NCBI GenBank assembly: GCA_035578905.1
Contig: JAQJVL010000515.1
Location: 332,001-396,000 of the forward strand
Source of the DNA: Stictocephala bisonia
Lineage: Eukaryota; Arthropoda; Insecta; Hemiptera; Membracidae
Length of the DNA stretch: 64,000 nucleotides
Reading direction: 5' to 3'
Shown: one piece after another, positions 50,202 through 62,678 of the stretch
Position numbering within the stretch: position 1 is the stretch's first letter
Layout: each line of letters begins with the position of its first letter
Translations under genes and position numbers: made by a program
The notes under the pieces: generated by a model
Told to the model about the DNA's origin: nothing
The model's database searches: none
The model's input: only the letters and a program-made list of their open reading frames with translations

Positions 50202-50444
50202 ATCCTGTATTTGCACCCTGTAAATTACGATAATATAGTTATTTGTTATCTAAACTTCTTATATTATATAAGAATAATAATCCTCTCTACTGCAAAGAAT
50301 CAACTACTCAGGTGCATGAATATTAGCTCTGAAATACTCTGGCCAATACCACCGTACAAATATGTATTGGTGGCTGGGTGGGTCAGTACTACCGTACATG
50401 CATGAATGTGTGGGTGGGTCAGTACCAGTGTATAAGTATTGTTG
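50202..50444 (+). repeat. 243-bp inverted repeat, left arm
   Basis: It is the reverse complement of 53756-53998 with about two mismatches. It runs from ATCCTGTATTTGCACCCTG to CAGTGTATAAGTATTGTTG. The inner end of the arm is minisatellite M4 sequence (TGGGTGGGTCAGTACTACC). Confidence 0.97.
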
Positions 50445-51069
50445 ATGTTTACGACAAAAAACAAATAGTCAAAATATTAAAAATATAGGTACTAAACATT
50501 AGAGTAGGCAAACGTAGATTTTGTAGCAATAAAATGCAAGCAGTTGTACACATGTCCTTGAACTGTATACATTGTAACAACCGTTGTATAGAATTGTATA
50601 TAAAATAGTTTTCCTATGGAATAATACTCACAAAGACGTTAAATAATACCATTAAAGAGTATTGTTCCGATTGGAAAAGCATTTCCTATTAAAGTCCATA
50701 GATAAATCATAAATGAAATGATAAATCATTCAATACCCATTGAAGTTGGTACTACTTCACAAGAAACTCACGAAACATTGATTTCAGTGATTGTTCAAGA
50801 GCATGAGAATGGTCCATTAGTTGGAGAGACAACGCACACTCGCACAGTCAATACCAGTGTTGACAGTTGCCTTGACTACAGCAATATTCCGACTCTCAGT
50901 TATAGGCCTATGTAACATGCGCGTCCACGTTGTGTGCAGTATAAAAACAAATAACAATATTATTCAGTACACTTACTGTATAAAGCATCTTTTACACATT
51001 TGGCTTCGGTTTCCCAATAATCGAGGTTACAGTGAATGTGTCACTCCCGAAAGTTACCAGTCATAGTAT
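50445..51069. other. Spacer inside the inverted-repeat segment
   Basis: AT-rich. A 65-codon frame at 50718-50915 has no recognised motif, and part of it resembles 43570-43640. Confidence 0.4.
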
Positions 51070-52428
51070 AAAAGTAGTGTAGTTGAACACCAATGTCACT
51101 TCCGACCTTTATCATTCTTAGTACAAAGGTAGTGTAGTTGAACACCAATGTCACTTCCGACCGTTATCAGTGTTAGTATAAAATTAGAATAGTTTAACAC
51201 CAATGTCACTCCCGACCGTTATCATTCTTAGTATAAAGGTAGTGTAGTTGAACACCAATGTCACTTCCGACCGTTATCAGTGTTAGTATAAAATTAGAAT
51301 AGTTTAACACCAATGTCACTCCCGACCGTTATCAGTGTTAGTATAAAATTAGTGTAGTTTAACACCAATGTCACTCCCGACCGTTATTATTCTTAGTATA
51401 AAGGTAGTGTAGTTGAACACCAATGTCACTCCCGACCGTTATCAGTGTTAGTATAAAATTAGTGTAGTTTAACACCAATGTCACTCCCGACCGTTATCAT
51501 TCTTAGTATAAAGGTAGTGTAGTTGAACACCAATGTCACTTCCGACCGTTATCAGTGTTAGTATAAAATTAGAGTAGTTTAACACCAATGTCACTCCCGA
51601 CCGTTATCAGTGTTAGTATAAAATTAGTGTAGTTTAACACCAATGTCACTCCCGACCGTTATCATTCTTAGTATAAAGGTAGTGTAGTTGAACACCAATG
51701 TCACTCCCGACCGTTATCATTCTTAGTATAAAGGTAGTGTAGTTGAACACCAATGTCACTCCCGACCGTTATCATTCTTAGTATAAATGTAGTGTAGTTG
51801 AACACCAATGTCACTTCCGACCGTTATCAGTGTTAGTATAAAATTAGTGTGGTTTAACACCAATGTCACTCCTGACCGTTATCATTCTTAGTATAAAGGT
51901 AGTGTAGTTGAACACCAATGTCACTCCCGACTGTTACCAGTGTTAGTATAAAAGTAGTGTAGTTGAACACCAATGTCACTCCCGACTGTTACCAGTGTTA
52001 GTATAAAATTAGTGTAGTTTAACACCAATGTCACTCCCGACCATGACTAGTAAGTGTTAGTATAACAGTAGTGTAGTTGAACACCAATGTCACTCCCGAC
52101 TGTTACCAGTGTTAGTATAAAATTAGTGTAGTTGAACACCAATGTCACTCCCGACCGTTATCAGTGTTAGTATAAAATTAGTATAGTAAAGTTGAACACC
52201 AATGTCACTCCCGACCGTTATCATTCTTAGTATAAAGGTAGTGTAGTTGAACACCAAAGTCACTTCCGACCGTTATCAGTGTTAGTATAAAATTAGTATA
52301 GTTTAACACCAATGTCACTCCCGACCGTTATCAGTGTTAGTATAAAATTAGTATAGTTTAACACCAATGTCACTCCTGACCGTTATCAGTGTTAGTATAA
52401 AATTAGTATAGTTTAACTCCAACGTCAC
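51070..52428 (+). repeat. 55-bp minisatellite, segment 1, about 25 units
   Basis: Units contain AACACCAATGTCACTCCCG and CCGTTATCA in two main variants: GTATAAAGGTAGTGTAGTTG...TCATTCTTA and GTATAAAATTAGTATAGTTT...TCAGTGTTA. Confidence 0.95.
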
Positions 52429-52435
52429 TCCTTAA

Positions 52436-53850
52436 TACATATACACCGGTACTGACCCACCTACACATTCATGCACGTACTGTAATACTGACCCACCAAT
52501 CCACCAATACATATACACTGGTACTGACCCACCCACACATTCATGCACGTACGGTAGTATGACCCACCCAGCCACCAATACATATACACTGGTACTGACT
52601 CACCCACACATTCCTGCACGTACGGTAGTACTGACCCACCCAGCCACCAATACATATACACCGGTACTGACCCACCCAGCCAACAATACATATACACTGG
52701 TACTGACCCACCCACACATACATGCACGTACTGTAATACTGACCCACCCATCCACCAATACATATACACTGGTACTGACCCACCTACACATTCATGCACG
52801 TACTGTAATACTGACCCACCAATCCACCAATACATATACAGTGGTACTGACCCACCCACACATTCATGCACGTACGGTAGTACTGCCTACCCAGCCAACA
52901 ATACATATACACTGGTACTGATCCACCCACACATCCATGCACGTACTGTAATACTGACCCACCCATCCACCAATACATATACACTGGTACTGACCCACTC
53001 ACACATTCATGCACGAACGGTAGTACTGACCCACCCACACATTCATGCACGTATGGTAGTACTGACCCACCCACACATTCATGCACGTACGGTAGTACTG
53101 CCCACCCAGCCAACAATACATATACACTGGTACTGATCCCCCCACACATCCATGCACGTACTGTGATACTGACCCACCCATCCACCAATACATATACACT
53201 GGTACTGATCCACCCACACATTCATGCACGTACGGTAGTACTGACTACCCAGCCAACAATACATATACACTGGTACTGACCCACCCACACATCCATGCAC
53301 GTACTGTAATACTGACCCACCCATCCACCAATACATATACACTGGTACTGACCCACTCACACATTCATGCACGTACGGTAGTACTGACCCACCCACACAT
53401 TCATGCACGTACGGTAGTACTGACCACCCAGCTAACAATACATATACACTGGTACTGATCCACCCACACATCCATGCACGTACTGTAATACTGACCCACC
53501 CATCCACCAATACATATACACTGGTACTGATCCACCCACACATTCATGCACGTACGGTAGTACTGCCCACCCAGCCAACAATACATATACACTGGTACTG
53601 ATCCACCCACACATCCATGCACGTACTGTAATACTGACCCACCCATCCACCAATACATATACACTGGTACTGACCCACTCACACATTCATGCACGTACGG
53701 TAGTACTGACCCACCCACACATTCATGCACGTACGGTAGTACTGACCCACCCAGCCAACAATACTTATACACTGGTACTGACCCACCCACACATTCATGC
53801 ATGTACGGTAGTACGGACCCACCCAGCCACCAATACATATTTGTACGGTG
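52436..53850 (+). repeat. 36-bp minisatellite array M4 with alternating subunits, about 39 units
   Basis: Two 36-bp subunits alternate: one carries CATTCATGCACGTACGGTAG, the other CACCAATACATATACACTGG, both followed by TACTGACCCACCCA. It overlaps the right inverted-repeat arm. Open frames on both strands reflect the three-divisible unit. Confidence 0.95.
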
Positions 53851-53998
53851 GTATTGGCCAGAGTATTTCAGAGCTAATATTCATGCACCTGAGTAGTTGA
53901 TTCTTTGCAGTAGAGAGGATTATTATTCTTATATAATATAAGAAGTTTAGATAACAAATAAATATATTATCGTAATTTACAGGGTGCAAATACAGGAT
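53756..53998 (-). repeat. 243-bp inverted repeat, right arm
   Basis: Partner of 50202-50444. The 55-bp repeat resumes directly after its outer end at about 54004. Confidence 0.97.
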
Positions 53999-54003
53999 GC
54001 ACC

Positions 54004-55190
54004 CTGTATCATTCTTAGTATAAAAATAGTGTAGTTGAACACCAATGTCACTACCGACCGTTATCAGTGTTGGTATAAAATTATTAGTATAGTTTAACAC
54101 CAATGTCACTCCCGACCGTTATCATTCTTAGTATAAAGGTAGTGTGTTGAACACCAATGTCACTCCCGACCGTTATCAGTGTTAGTATAAAATTAGTATA
54201 GTTTAACACCAATGTCACTCCTGACCGTTATGAGTGTTAGTATAAAATTTGTATAGTTTAACTCCAATGTCACTCCCGACCGTTATCATTCTTAGTATAA
54301 AGGTAATGTAGCTGAACACCAATATCATTCTCGACCGTTATCAGTGTTAGTATAAAATTAGTATAGTTTAACATCAATGTCACTCCCGACCGTTATCATT
54401 CTTAGTATAAAGGTAATGTAGCTGAACACCAATATCATTCTCGACCGTTATCATTCTTAGTATAAAGGTAGTGTAGTTGAACACCAATGTCACGCCCGAC
54501 CGTTATCAGTGTTAGTATAAAATTAGTATAGTTCAACAACAATGTCACTACTGACCGTTATCAGTGTTAGTATAAAATTAGTATAGTTCAACAACAATAT
54601 CACTCCCAACCGTTATCAGTGTTAGTATAAAATTAGTATAGTTTAACATCAATGTCACTCCCGACCGTTATCATTCTTAGTATAAAGGTAGTGTAGTTGA
54701 ACACCAATGTCACGCCCGACCGTTATCAGTGTTAGTATAAAATTAGTATAGTTCAACAACAATGTCACTCCCAACCGTTATCAGTGTTAGTATAAAATTA
54801 GTACAGTTCAACAACAATGTCACTCCCAACCGTTATCAGTGTTATTATAAAATTAGTATAGTTTAACATCAATGTCACTCCCGACCGTTATCATTCTTAG
54901 TATAAAGGTAATGTAGCTGAACACCAATATCATTCTCGACCGTTATCATTCTTAGTATAAAGATAGTATAGTTTAACACCAATGTCACGCCCGATCGTTA
55001 TCAGTGTTAGTATAAAATTAGTATAGTTCAACAACAATGTCACTACTGACCGTTATCAGTGTTAGTATAAAATTAGTATAGTTCAACAACAATGTCACTC
55101 CCAACCGTTATCAGTGTTAGTATAAAATTAGTATAGTTTAACATCAATGTCACTCCCAACCATGACAAGTGTTATTATGAAAATAGTGCA
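54004..55190 (+). repeat. 55-bp minisatellite, segment 2, about 21 units
   Basis: Same unit as 51070-52428 but more mixed, with variants AACAACAATGTCACTCCCAA and AACACCAATATCATTCTCG. The last units, from about 55150, are decayed. Confidence 0.95.
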
Positions 55191-55345
55191 GTTGAAATCA
55201 ATGTAACTCTCGACTGTGACAATTTGTAATACAAAGGTATAGTTTATTACCAATGTCGTTTCTTCACGGATACTTTTGATCCGAGGAAAGAGATTGGTTA
55301 ACCAAAATGGATCACCGTGCTATTTTGTACTTATATAATAATACA

Positions 55346-55377
55346 AAAGCGGGCAAAAACTGATCGTTGCCCGCTTT
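55346..55377. repeat. GC-rich 11-bp perfect hairpin
   Basis: AAAGCGGGCAA at 55346-55356 pairs with TTGCCCGCTTT at 55367-55377 across a 10-nt loop. It resembles a bacterial terminator stem, but context is eukaryotic and no gene precedes it. It may be a transposon end. Confidence 0.8.
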
Positions 55378-56107
55378 AATGATCATTTGTTTTGTGTTAG
55401 TAATAAATAGTAACTTATTTATTGTTCGTGTAGTTGTTTGTGCATTCTGTTATTAAATGTACTACGCATACATAAATTATTATTTGTATACGTGTCCAAA
55501 CTACATACACGTTAACTTTTTTTTTATTTGATGAATCACGTTACTAAGTATATGCATTATAATGTAAATTACTATATTGAAACGAAAAAAACAACGATAA
55601 TGAATAAAGAACGAAAATATATAGTTCTATATATTTAAGTAATCAATTATAATATATGTCTAAAGAAAATAATAAGTAAATAATCAATGTTCAATACCTT
55701 TGGTTACTTTGCCTTTGCTCGTTTAACCGACAACAGGATTATTTCTCCTAATACTGGAATATGCTTTTCCACTTAGTCACATATAAGTGAATTTTCTTCG
55801 TAGGTTACTATATTTTAGCAAGTTATTTGCCTTATAGACTCTGAGATTGATAAACTGTGCAAAACATTTCATTAATGATTCGTTCAATTAGTTGATTTAT
55901 TAAGAGAAAATAAATAAATTTGATAGCTTAAGCAACCTATAGAAAGTTTTTAATACAATATTATGTTTTTTTTAACTGTTTCAATTTTAGAAAAACAGCG
56001 TAGCCAGCAATTGATGGAAAAATTGAGTTATTGTATATTATCATGTTAAATAAACAATTTAACTGTAACATATGTGAATAATTTTTACTGAAACTTACAG
56101 TTTTATA
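55378..56107. other. AT-rich spacer; nothing recognised
   Basis: No supported feature. Confidence 0.5.
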
Positions 56108-56143
56108 GTAACCTAACCTAACCTAACCTAACCTAACCCAACC
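56108..56143 (-). repeat. Short interstitial telomere-type repeat (CCTAA)n
   Basis: About five to six CCTAA units in tandem, equal to (TTAGG)n on the minus strand, the canonical insect telomere repeat. It abuts a relic of the 36-bp minisatellite. Confidence 0.8.
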
Positions 56144-56290
56144 ACCCATACAGTACAGTGATATTGACCCACCCACCCACCCATACACGTACGGTGATAT
56201 TAACCTTTTATAACAGTATATACAAATAACAGTATATTGTATATACTGTTACAACAGTACCACTGTACGTGTAGGGGTGGGAGGGTGAGT
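56144..56290. repeat. Inverted 36-bp-family relics around a palindrome
   Basis: Left of centre lies CACCCATACACGTACGGTGA; right of centre the inverted form CCACTGTACGTGTAGGGGTG. The centre (about 56215-56262) has TAACAGTATATAC and its complement GTATATACTGTTA. Confidence 0.7.
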
Positions 56291-58495
56291 TATGTATAAT
56301 TATAATGAAAACGAACTTTGTTGCTTAGTACCATTAAGTTAGGCTACCTTAGGCTATCATATTTCAAAGCCAGTCCTTGTCACGTCAGTTGTGCTATAGT
56401 TGATCACATCGGCCGATGTAGTAACCCTAATTGAAAGACAATTAATGTTTTTTATTACTATTTTTGTGCTAGCTGTCACAACTGGTTGAGAGGGCTAGAA
56501 ATTCCAATTGTATTACTGCAAAACCACTCCAATTGTATAACTCACTCAACAACTTAGACTCTTTGTTATCAAATAAATACTGACAGTTTTAACTCATATA
56601 GTCTATGGCTACGATTAACTCGACTGATATGGAGTTATAGGAGGTGATAATTTTGTTGAATACGCTTGTTGGTAACTAATACACCCAATAAAACAAAATG
56701 TGCACATTTATTATGTAGTTGAAATTAACTTATGTGGATAGAAAAGTGAAGCATAAAAATGTGTTATGTAAGATGAAAGGTAAGTTATTAAATTACTTTT
56801 ATCTTGGTGCAAAACAAATATAAAACATGTAAGTTAAAATAATATATGTTTAAAATTTTTAAACGATTAATTGTAAAAAAGTTTTAAAAGAAATAGAGTA
56901 TGTTTTATCAATTCAAAACATTGTTAGAAAACTACCTTCACTGACATATATTGTGACATTTATCACACGGACATAGAGAGACGCAATCATAGGTACTGCG
57001 AATTTATTTTGGAATTCTACCCAAGCAAATATCAGCATGGAAAAGGTTACACCTATTTTATACTATTAACATTTATTTGACGAAAGTTAAACACTTCTAT
57101 TATTCTTACTTATATAAACGATCAGTTGCACCTTGGAATTTAAATAAGTTGAAATTAACTAACTCTGATTAATCAAACTAAGGAATGAAGCTATTGATAG
57201 TTGATTCTACGTCTCTTGGAACTGTAACTGACTATTACTGCTCAATGATTTACTGTCCATACAGTAGATTACCTAAGAAACATATAAATGAATTAATTCA
57301 GCAAGAGTCTCTATGTATACTAATACAATTCTGAATGGGGAGTGGTGGTTGATCAGTAACACTCTATGTGTTACTTAGGTCACTGTTATGACATTTATCT
57401 AAGTGAACAAAAGGATAGCACTAACATGCTGGTATTGAAACCTCACTTACTTTACATGGATTGTGATATAATTGATATATTCCTCAAGATATTGTTAACC
57501 TCAACTATGCCTATCTGATCTTCCAGGAAGCATTACGACTTATTGCCACAATATAATCAATAATGAGTGAAAAACTCTCAGTGATAAACTTCCTTTAACC
57601 ACAAACACTCGCTGTACACTAGACAACTCTATTAGGTTAGGTCAGGATTGTTGTAGGATGTTAGTCAGTTTAACAGTTATCGTATAAAACTTCGGATTCT
57701 ATATTTGTACTACTTTTCTGATATTAAACCTTAATTTTCTTTATCTAGTGTCACTACCAAACATTCAAGTCATTATATGTATATTTTATCACATAACATT
57801 TGTTATTGCCATTAATTAAAAAAAGATTATTCCAAATCACTTGTAAGTTTGTGACTTTTACCTACTATCAGGGTGAATGCAACTCCAACACTAGGAAACA
57901 GATAACAAATATCATACACTAGCTTTACTAATAATAACTTTGACTCTAAAGCTCACCTTGTTTTATAAGGTACTCTGGATGTGTAATATGTGTAGTATGA
58001 TCCATTATCAGCATGATGGGTACTTATGGCTTGGTCTGAAATATGTAGGTGTGGTATTTTCTTAATAAGATTTACTATGGCAACTCTACCTTTGATAATT
58101 CTCCATTTCAAATGTAATGTAAAACAAAAAAAACAGGCTTGATTTCAGGGTTAGATTATTCCTAATTGAGATAAAATAGGTTTCACTATTATATACTATA
58201 CAGCTCATTCTAGTGACTCACTCGCTCACTGAAATTAAATGTTGAAGCACTTGCCACCATCCTACCTCCAAGCTCTCAGTCCGAAACCTCCAAGAAAATT
58301 GACTTTTTTCACTCATAAACAAGATGGTGGCTTCTTTATGCTCCAAAAAGACTTTGCGCTCTCCCCGCAGACAATAACGTGCCCCAAACCCAAAAATGAG
58401 TAATTTTAGACTAATACACCCAAAGGGGGTATCAAATTTAAGCTATTTCCCTCCTATTTACTAATATACCATAATATACTGAGAAACGACTGTAA
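56291..58495. other. AT-rich region; no gene recognised
   Basis: It includes a 48-codon chance frame at about 57186. Upstream exons of PGRP-R were sought here and not found. Confidence 0.4.
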
Positions 58496-58800
58496 TTATG
58501 GGCTCGACTTTGTAATTATGGCCTGTTTCACAAAATTCATAGTGAAACAGGCCAAGTATTCTGGCGAAGCCGTAGGGTGAGGTTCTTGACGAGATTGCAG
58601 GCCGAGATCCACGAATTTGACTGTAGCAGGGTGTCTTGGTGAGGCATTATGCCGAGCTGCTCCACTAGGCCGCAGGCCGAGTTCCAAGGCGAGGCCATTG
58701 GCCTAGCTCTCCTCATGAGCGTAGCGAGTGTCAGGGTTGGCACGCGAAGTTGCAGCGTGTCCCCTAGTCTACTTATACTAAATTTATGAGTGTAGACTGT
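58496..58800. mobile_element. GC-rich repeat-like block
   Basis: GC-rich text with recurring GGCCGAG and GAGGC words, a hairpin (TGGCCTGTTTC near 58517 and TGAAACAGGCC ending near 58552) and CACGCGAAG, also seen beside the 26571 hairpin (ACACGCGAAGCGTG). Probably a transposon relic. Confidence 0.4.
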
Positions 58801-59224
58801 CCGCTGCTTGTTTGACATTTACGTGTTTCTTACGCCGGGGAATCTGACATATTTTTTTTAACATTTCTACGTCGTGACGGTTATTATATTGTTGATAAAA
58901 CAAAAATAAAGTTTTTTATCAAGTTTGGTGATATACTTCATATTGGTGTAAGAAGATTATAAGATATTTAGAGCTTTGGAATTAATTAAATAAATAAAAC
59001 ACTGGTCAATAAGGAGAGGCAACCTTTACTTTCATATATTAGGAAGTTAAAGATCCAGTTATTTTAGTTCATGATAGAATATCATACTTGAAGATGCAAA
59101 CAAACATTCGTATGTTTATTTTTGGACATATAATAAACAAGATATACAAATGTCAACAAACATAAATATTCATGTAGTTCATAATATATAAGCACGGCTG
59201 AAAACAGAATAACCTTGTTCACAG
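58801..59224. other. AT-rich 5' flank or intron of PGRP-R
   Basis: No leader exon recognised. Confidence 0.4.
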
Positions 59225-59438
59225 AGACCAGGCCATTGGTGATAGTGCCAAGAGCTTGGCGAGAGACCGCTCCGCCAAAATGGACCAAGTTTCTAAGACA
59301 CCCAATTCAATATGTCCTCTTCGGATCCACCAGAAGGGCTTCCTGTAACTCATTGCAATCTTGTAATAGAGAAGTATCTGTCATAGAGGAAATCCATCGA
59401 TCCTGCACCTACGTCCCTACGGCGGACATCAGATACAA
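59225..59438 (+). CDS. PGRP-R exon A: N-terminal half of the PGRP domain
   Basis: The acceptor AACCTTGTTCACAG opens the exon in phase 1 and the donor GTAAGC closes it in phase 2 (214 bp: 2 + 70 codons + 2). It reads TRPLVIVPRAWRETAPP, then HPIQYVLFGSTRRASCNS, a second Cys (SC), EVSVIEEIH and ADIRY, with the split codon AA|T giving N. This is the PGRP order R..W...P, P(V)QYV..., C-x5-C, V..I...H, DIRYN. Where amidases have HHT this protein has GST, so the first zinc histidine is lost. The usual RAEWGA is RAWRET. Joining to exon B gives ADIRYNFLVGGDG, which matches the family exactly across the junction. It is homologous to 9666-9894. Confidence 0.88.
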
Positions 59439-60720
59439 GTAAGCTGGAAACTTCAACTATTATACGCATCTCGCTATGTTTACCCCTAACAAAAGAAAAA
59501 AACCAATTAATCTGAAATCTCTATTTATTTGGTAATTCTTGTAAGAGCCAAAAATGCTGCTCATACCATAAAGTGATTTTTCTAAGGGAAGACTAACATT
59601 GCTGGACTGAGATTTATAGTTTGAGAACCGAAAGCATTTAACTCATTAAACATTTTGAATAAGTAAAAAATCCATAACACTTCTGTAAAAGATTATTCAT
59701 TAATGATGACAAAATAACTTGGTAAACAATTAATATAAAAACCTGTTTGAATAGTTAAATGTATTACGTTACACACCTGGTCATTAATATAAGTCACTTT
59801 TATGTGTAGAAATTTATAAGTAAGATCTGGCTTTTACAGGGTTTTTTTCATGATAACATCTTAGGTTTCTTTAGTGTTCATATGAGAAAAAAAAACATTA
59901 AAGTTGTGATTTGTCTCAAAACAAACCCTTTCATAAATAGCAAAATCCTATCAATAGTCTCCACTATGATTGATCACAAAATAAATTTATAATGTATGTC
60001 CATTGATAGGGAAATCAAATAATACACTATAAAACATTGTTACTATTCTTTACTGGCCATTCGATATGAAAAATGTCGTAAAACACAATATTGATAGTAT
60101 TTGTTCGGTAGAACAAACGTAGATAACGGTAGACAAACGGTAGATAAACATCGGGCTATACTCTGGATTAGGCAGTGTATTGTTTTAATAATTTCAGATA
60201 AAGCAATTATATTTTACGCGTATATAATATTCCTTAAAGTCTACTTTTTGAAGCAAATATACATTTTTAGCACAGAACCCACGGCCCGCAAGGAGTGAGT
60301 AGAAAATGTTAAATTGGAGCATAGATTGATAGGTTCATCATAGTATGTGTCTCTGTTAGAACACAATGCCACAAATCTGAACTCTAAATGATCGCCCTAG
60401 CCAAAATGGCGATGTTTTAAAGTTACAAACTTGATAAACAAATAATTAGTTTGTTGAACCATTGTAGTTTAAAGCAATAACTTGTAAAAAAATGAATACT
60501 CTGCATATAAATATATCTTTAAATCAAATCTTAGTAGTTTGTCTTATCAGGGGGATAGCGCCCGAGAAGTCAGAAAAATATCTTCAAGAAAGAATAGGTT
60601 GTATTTAAAATTGAAGATCTTAACAAGGAGAACATAATCAAGTATAAGGTGGTTGATTGATTAGAAGTAGCTTCTTCATATCAAAATGTATTACTAAAAA
60701 TCTAATTTGCATGAAATCAG
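59439..60720. other. PGRP-R intron A-B
   Basis: A 1282-bp AT-rich intron with no tandem array. Confidence 0.7.
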
Positions 60721-60848
60721 TTTTTTAGTGGGCGGTGATGGGCGGGTGTACGAGGGACGAGGTTGGTACATACGACCAACCCTTCCTACCCGTTACGGGC
60801 CTATCAACAACAACAGTCTCTACGTTGCATATATGGGCAACTTCCAAA
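60721..60848 (+). CDS. PGRP-R exon B: PGRP domain core
   Basis: The acceptor is ATGAAATCAG (phase 2) and the donor GTAAGTATTT (phase 1). The 42 full codons start FLVGGDGRVYEGRGW and end NNNSLYVAYMGNFQ. This is the PGRP hallmark block; GAHT is replaced by PTLPTRY, paralleling the LPKGY of PGRP-L. Exon length is the same 128 bp as 8494-8621. A second donor-like GTAAGT at 60896 would extend the frame by about 16 codons, but the first is preferred because it is homologous to PGRP-L and gives the right phase for exon C. Confidence 0.93.
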
Positions 60849-62678
60849 GTAAGTATTTGGTTGCAGCCACAAAGGTGGGCCTGACCATCGACCAGTAAGT
60901 ACAATGATCGTCATATGAGCTTCTATGCTTTTATTGTTGTTTTTTTGTTCTTGATGTTATTGATAGGGAAAAAGTATGACCTTTCTAATTTTTAAGAACA
61001 TTTATATGTTGTATAGGGACAAAAAACATATAAGTAAGTTAATATGCATTACTAACTGATAACCCAAGATGTACATTAAAACTCAACCCTCCAGAACTTA
61101 ATTAAAACATCACGTTTTTACGTATTATAAAAAAATAACTATCATATTATAAACAGATCACTTAGAAAGTTGCCTTCTAAATGCACCTGTGTGAGGAAGG
61201 AGGATTGAGAGGTGGAAGTGAGAGAAAAAACTACTCTCCCCCCACTGTTTTATACCATTTCATGTTGTCATGACAACGAGGACGCAGGCACCAGTGTAAT
61301 ACCAAGCCCCGCCCACTACATAATTAGTAGCAGTGACATTGGTTTATTTGATTAAGACTAACTAATATGACTAACTAATACTAACTAATAAATAGCAACT
61401 AACTAAACTTTTACAGATCAGTACTCTTATTATTTCAACTAAACTATGTTGCGGAAGTTGTACCCTTAGAAGTGGAATTTAGCCACACGAATGATGTAAG
61501 GCTGTTCAGTGACGGAACGATTCCCCTTTACTGTTCTAATCCCTCCATATACTTAATACTACATGCATGTCACTAACTTTCTGGTTAAATTACATTTATT
61601 GAGTAATAAATGAGCTTAGTTTAAAAAGAAAACGGTAAAATAAAGAGAAAGGCTCTAAAAATCTCTTTGTTGGATCATAGAAATTTATTTATATTTACTT
61701 TTATTTTTAAGTTCCAAAATGAACAATGAAGATTACAAATGAAATCTTAAGAAATAAGCGTTATCTAAGATTTACTATCCTAAAGTGTTTTATTAACAAA
61801 AATGATACCATGAATTTTACATTGGTTTGATTCAGTAAAAAATAACCTTAGTTTAATTTAATGAAATGAGAAAAGCTCATTTACATAGGATTTTGGAACA
61901 ATTTAGTCCTCTTCCACTTAACCACAAATTCCAAGTTACTGGATAACAGAACATATCTTGGACTTGATTATAGCCATCAAGTTTGGTGTCTGTAGGATGG
62001 GTAATTCCTAATGAATGATTCTTAGAAAATTAAAACGATTGAAAGCTATCAATAGGTGGGAGGGCTGACGATTTCTGTGGAACCCGTTATCTAGAAGTTT
62101 TTGCTAGTACATTCTTCCACATTTAGCATATTATTTGGCGTTCTATAACGTTGTTTTTAAAATATTTGTTACTTTCCAAACAATGTTATTATCCCTAGTA
62201 TAAAAATACCAAACCGAAGATTTTCTTTATTTAAGTTAATACCAAGTTTGGTAAGTGTTAAGTATGTCTTATTTTACTGGATGAAGTTAGGGCTAAGAAA
62301 CTTTATTTAACCTGAGAACAAACTAATTAAGAGTGAATTCCGAAACACATCCAGGAATCGGGCAGATAGGCTGCATGCAAGGAAAATATCGCTCACCCAT
62401 CCAATGAACAGCCACGATTTTGTTGCTTGAGCACAAATGCGGTGACCAGTCCTTTCCGCTAAGCCCATCCTTACTTACTATAGTGTACGGCTACGACTTT
62501 ACTTCCTAAAACAGTTTATTTGTATAACCATACGATTAGGGGTTCTTTGTACTAGTATTCATGCAATTTTTCTTTTATGCAGTTCTATATAAGAGAAATT
62601 TAAAATCCTTTATCCCTCTTAACACAATCTATTTCGCTATCAAAAATTGTGCTTATAATTGATTTATTTATGTTTCAG
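60849..62678. other. PGRP-R intron B-C
   Basis: A 1830-bp intron. A GC-richer patch at 61180-61330 and a SINE-like stretch at 62345-62470 (GAATCGGGCAGATAGGCTGC) are present. There is no satellite array, unlike the matching intron of PGRP-L. Confidence 0.6.

Noticed and set aside
55346..55377. Bacterial-type terminator
   Set aside because: The context is eukaryotic, no gene precedes it and no T tract of the expected kind follows.
57186..57332. Small frame starting MKLLIVDSTSLG as a PGRP-R leader
   Set aside because: Not a convincing signal peptide, no donor in the right phase, and it ends in its own stop.
58496..58818. Minus-strand frames of 63 and 93 codons
   Set aside because: They lie in a GC-rich repeat-like block and show no domain.
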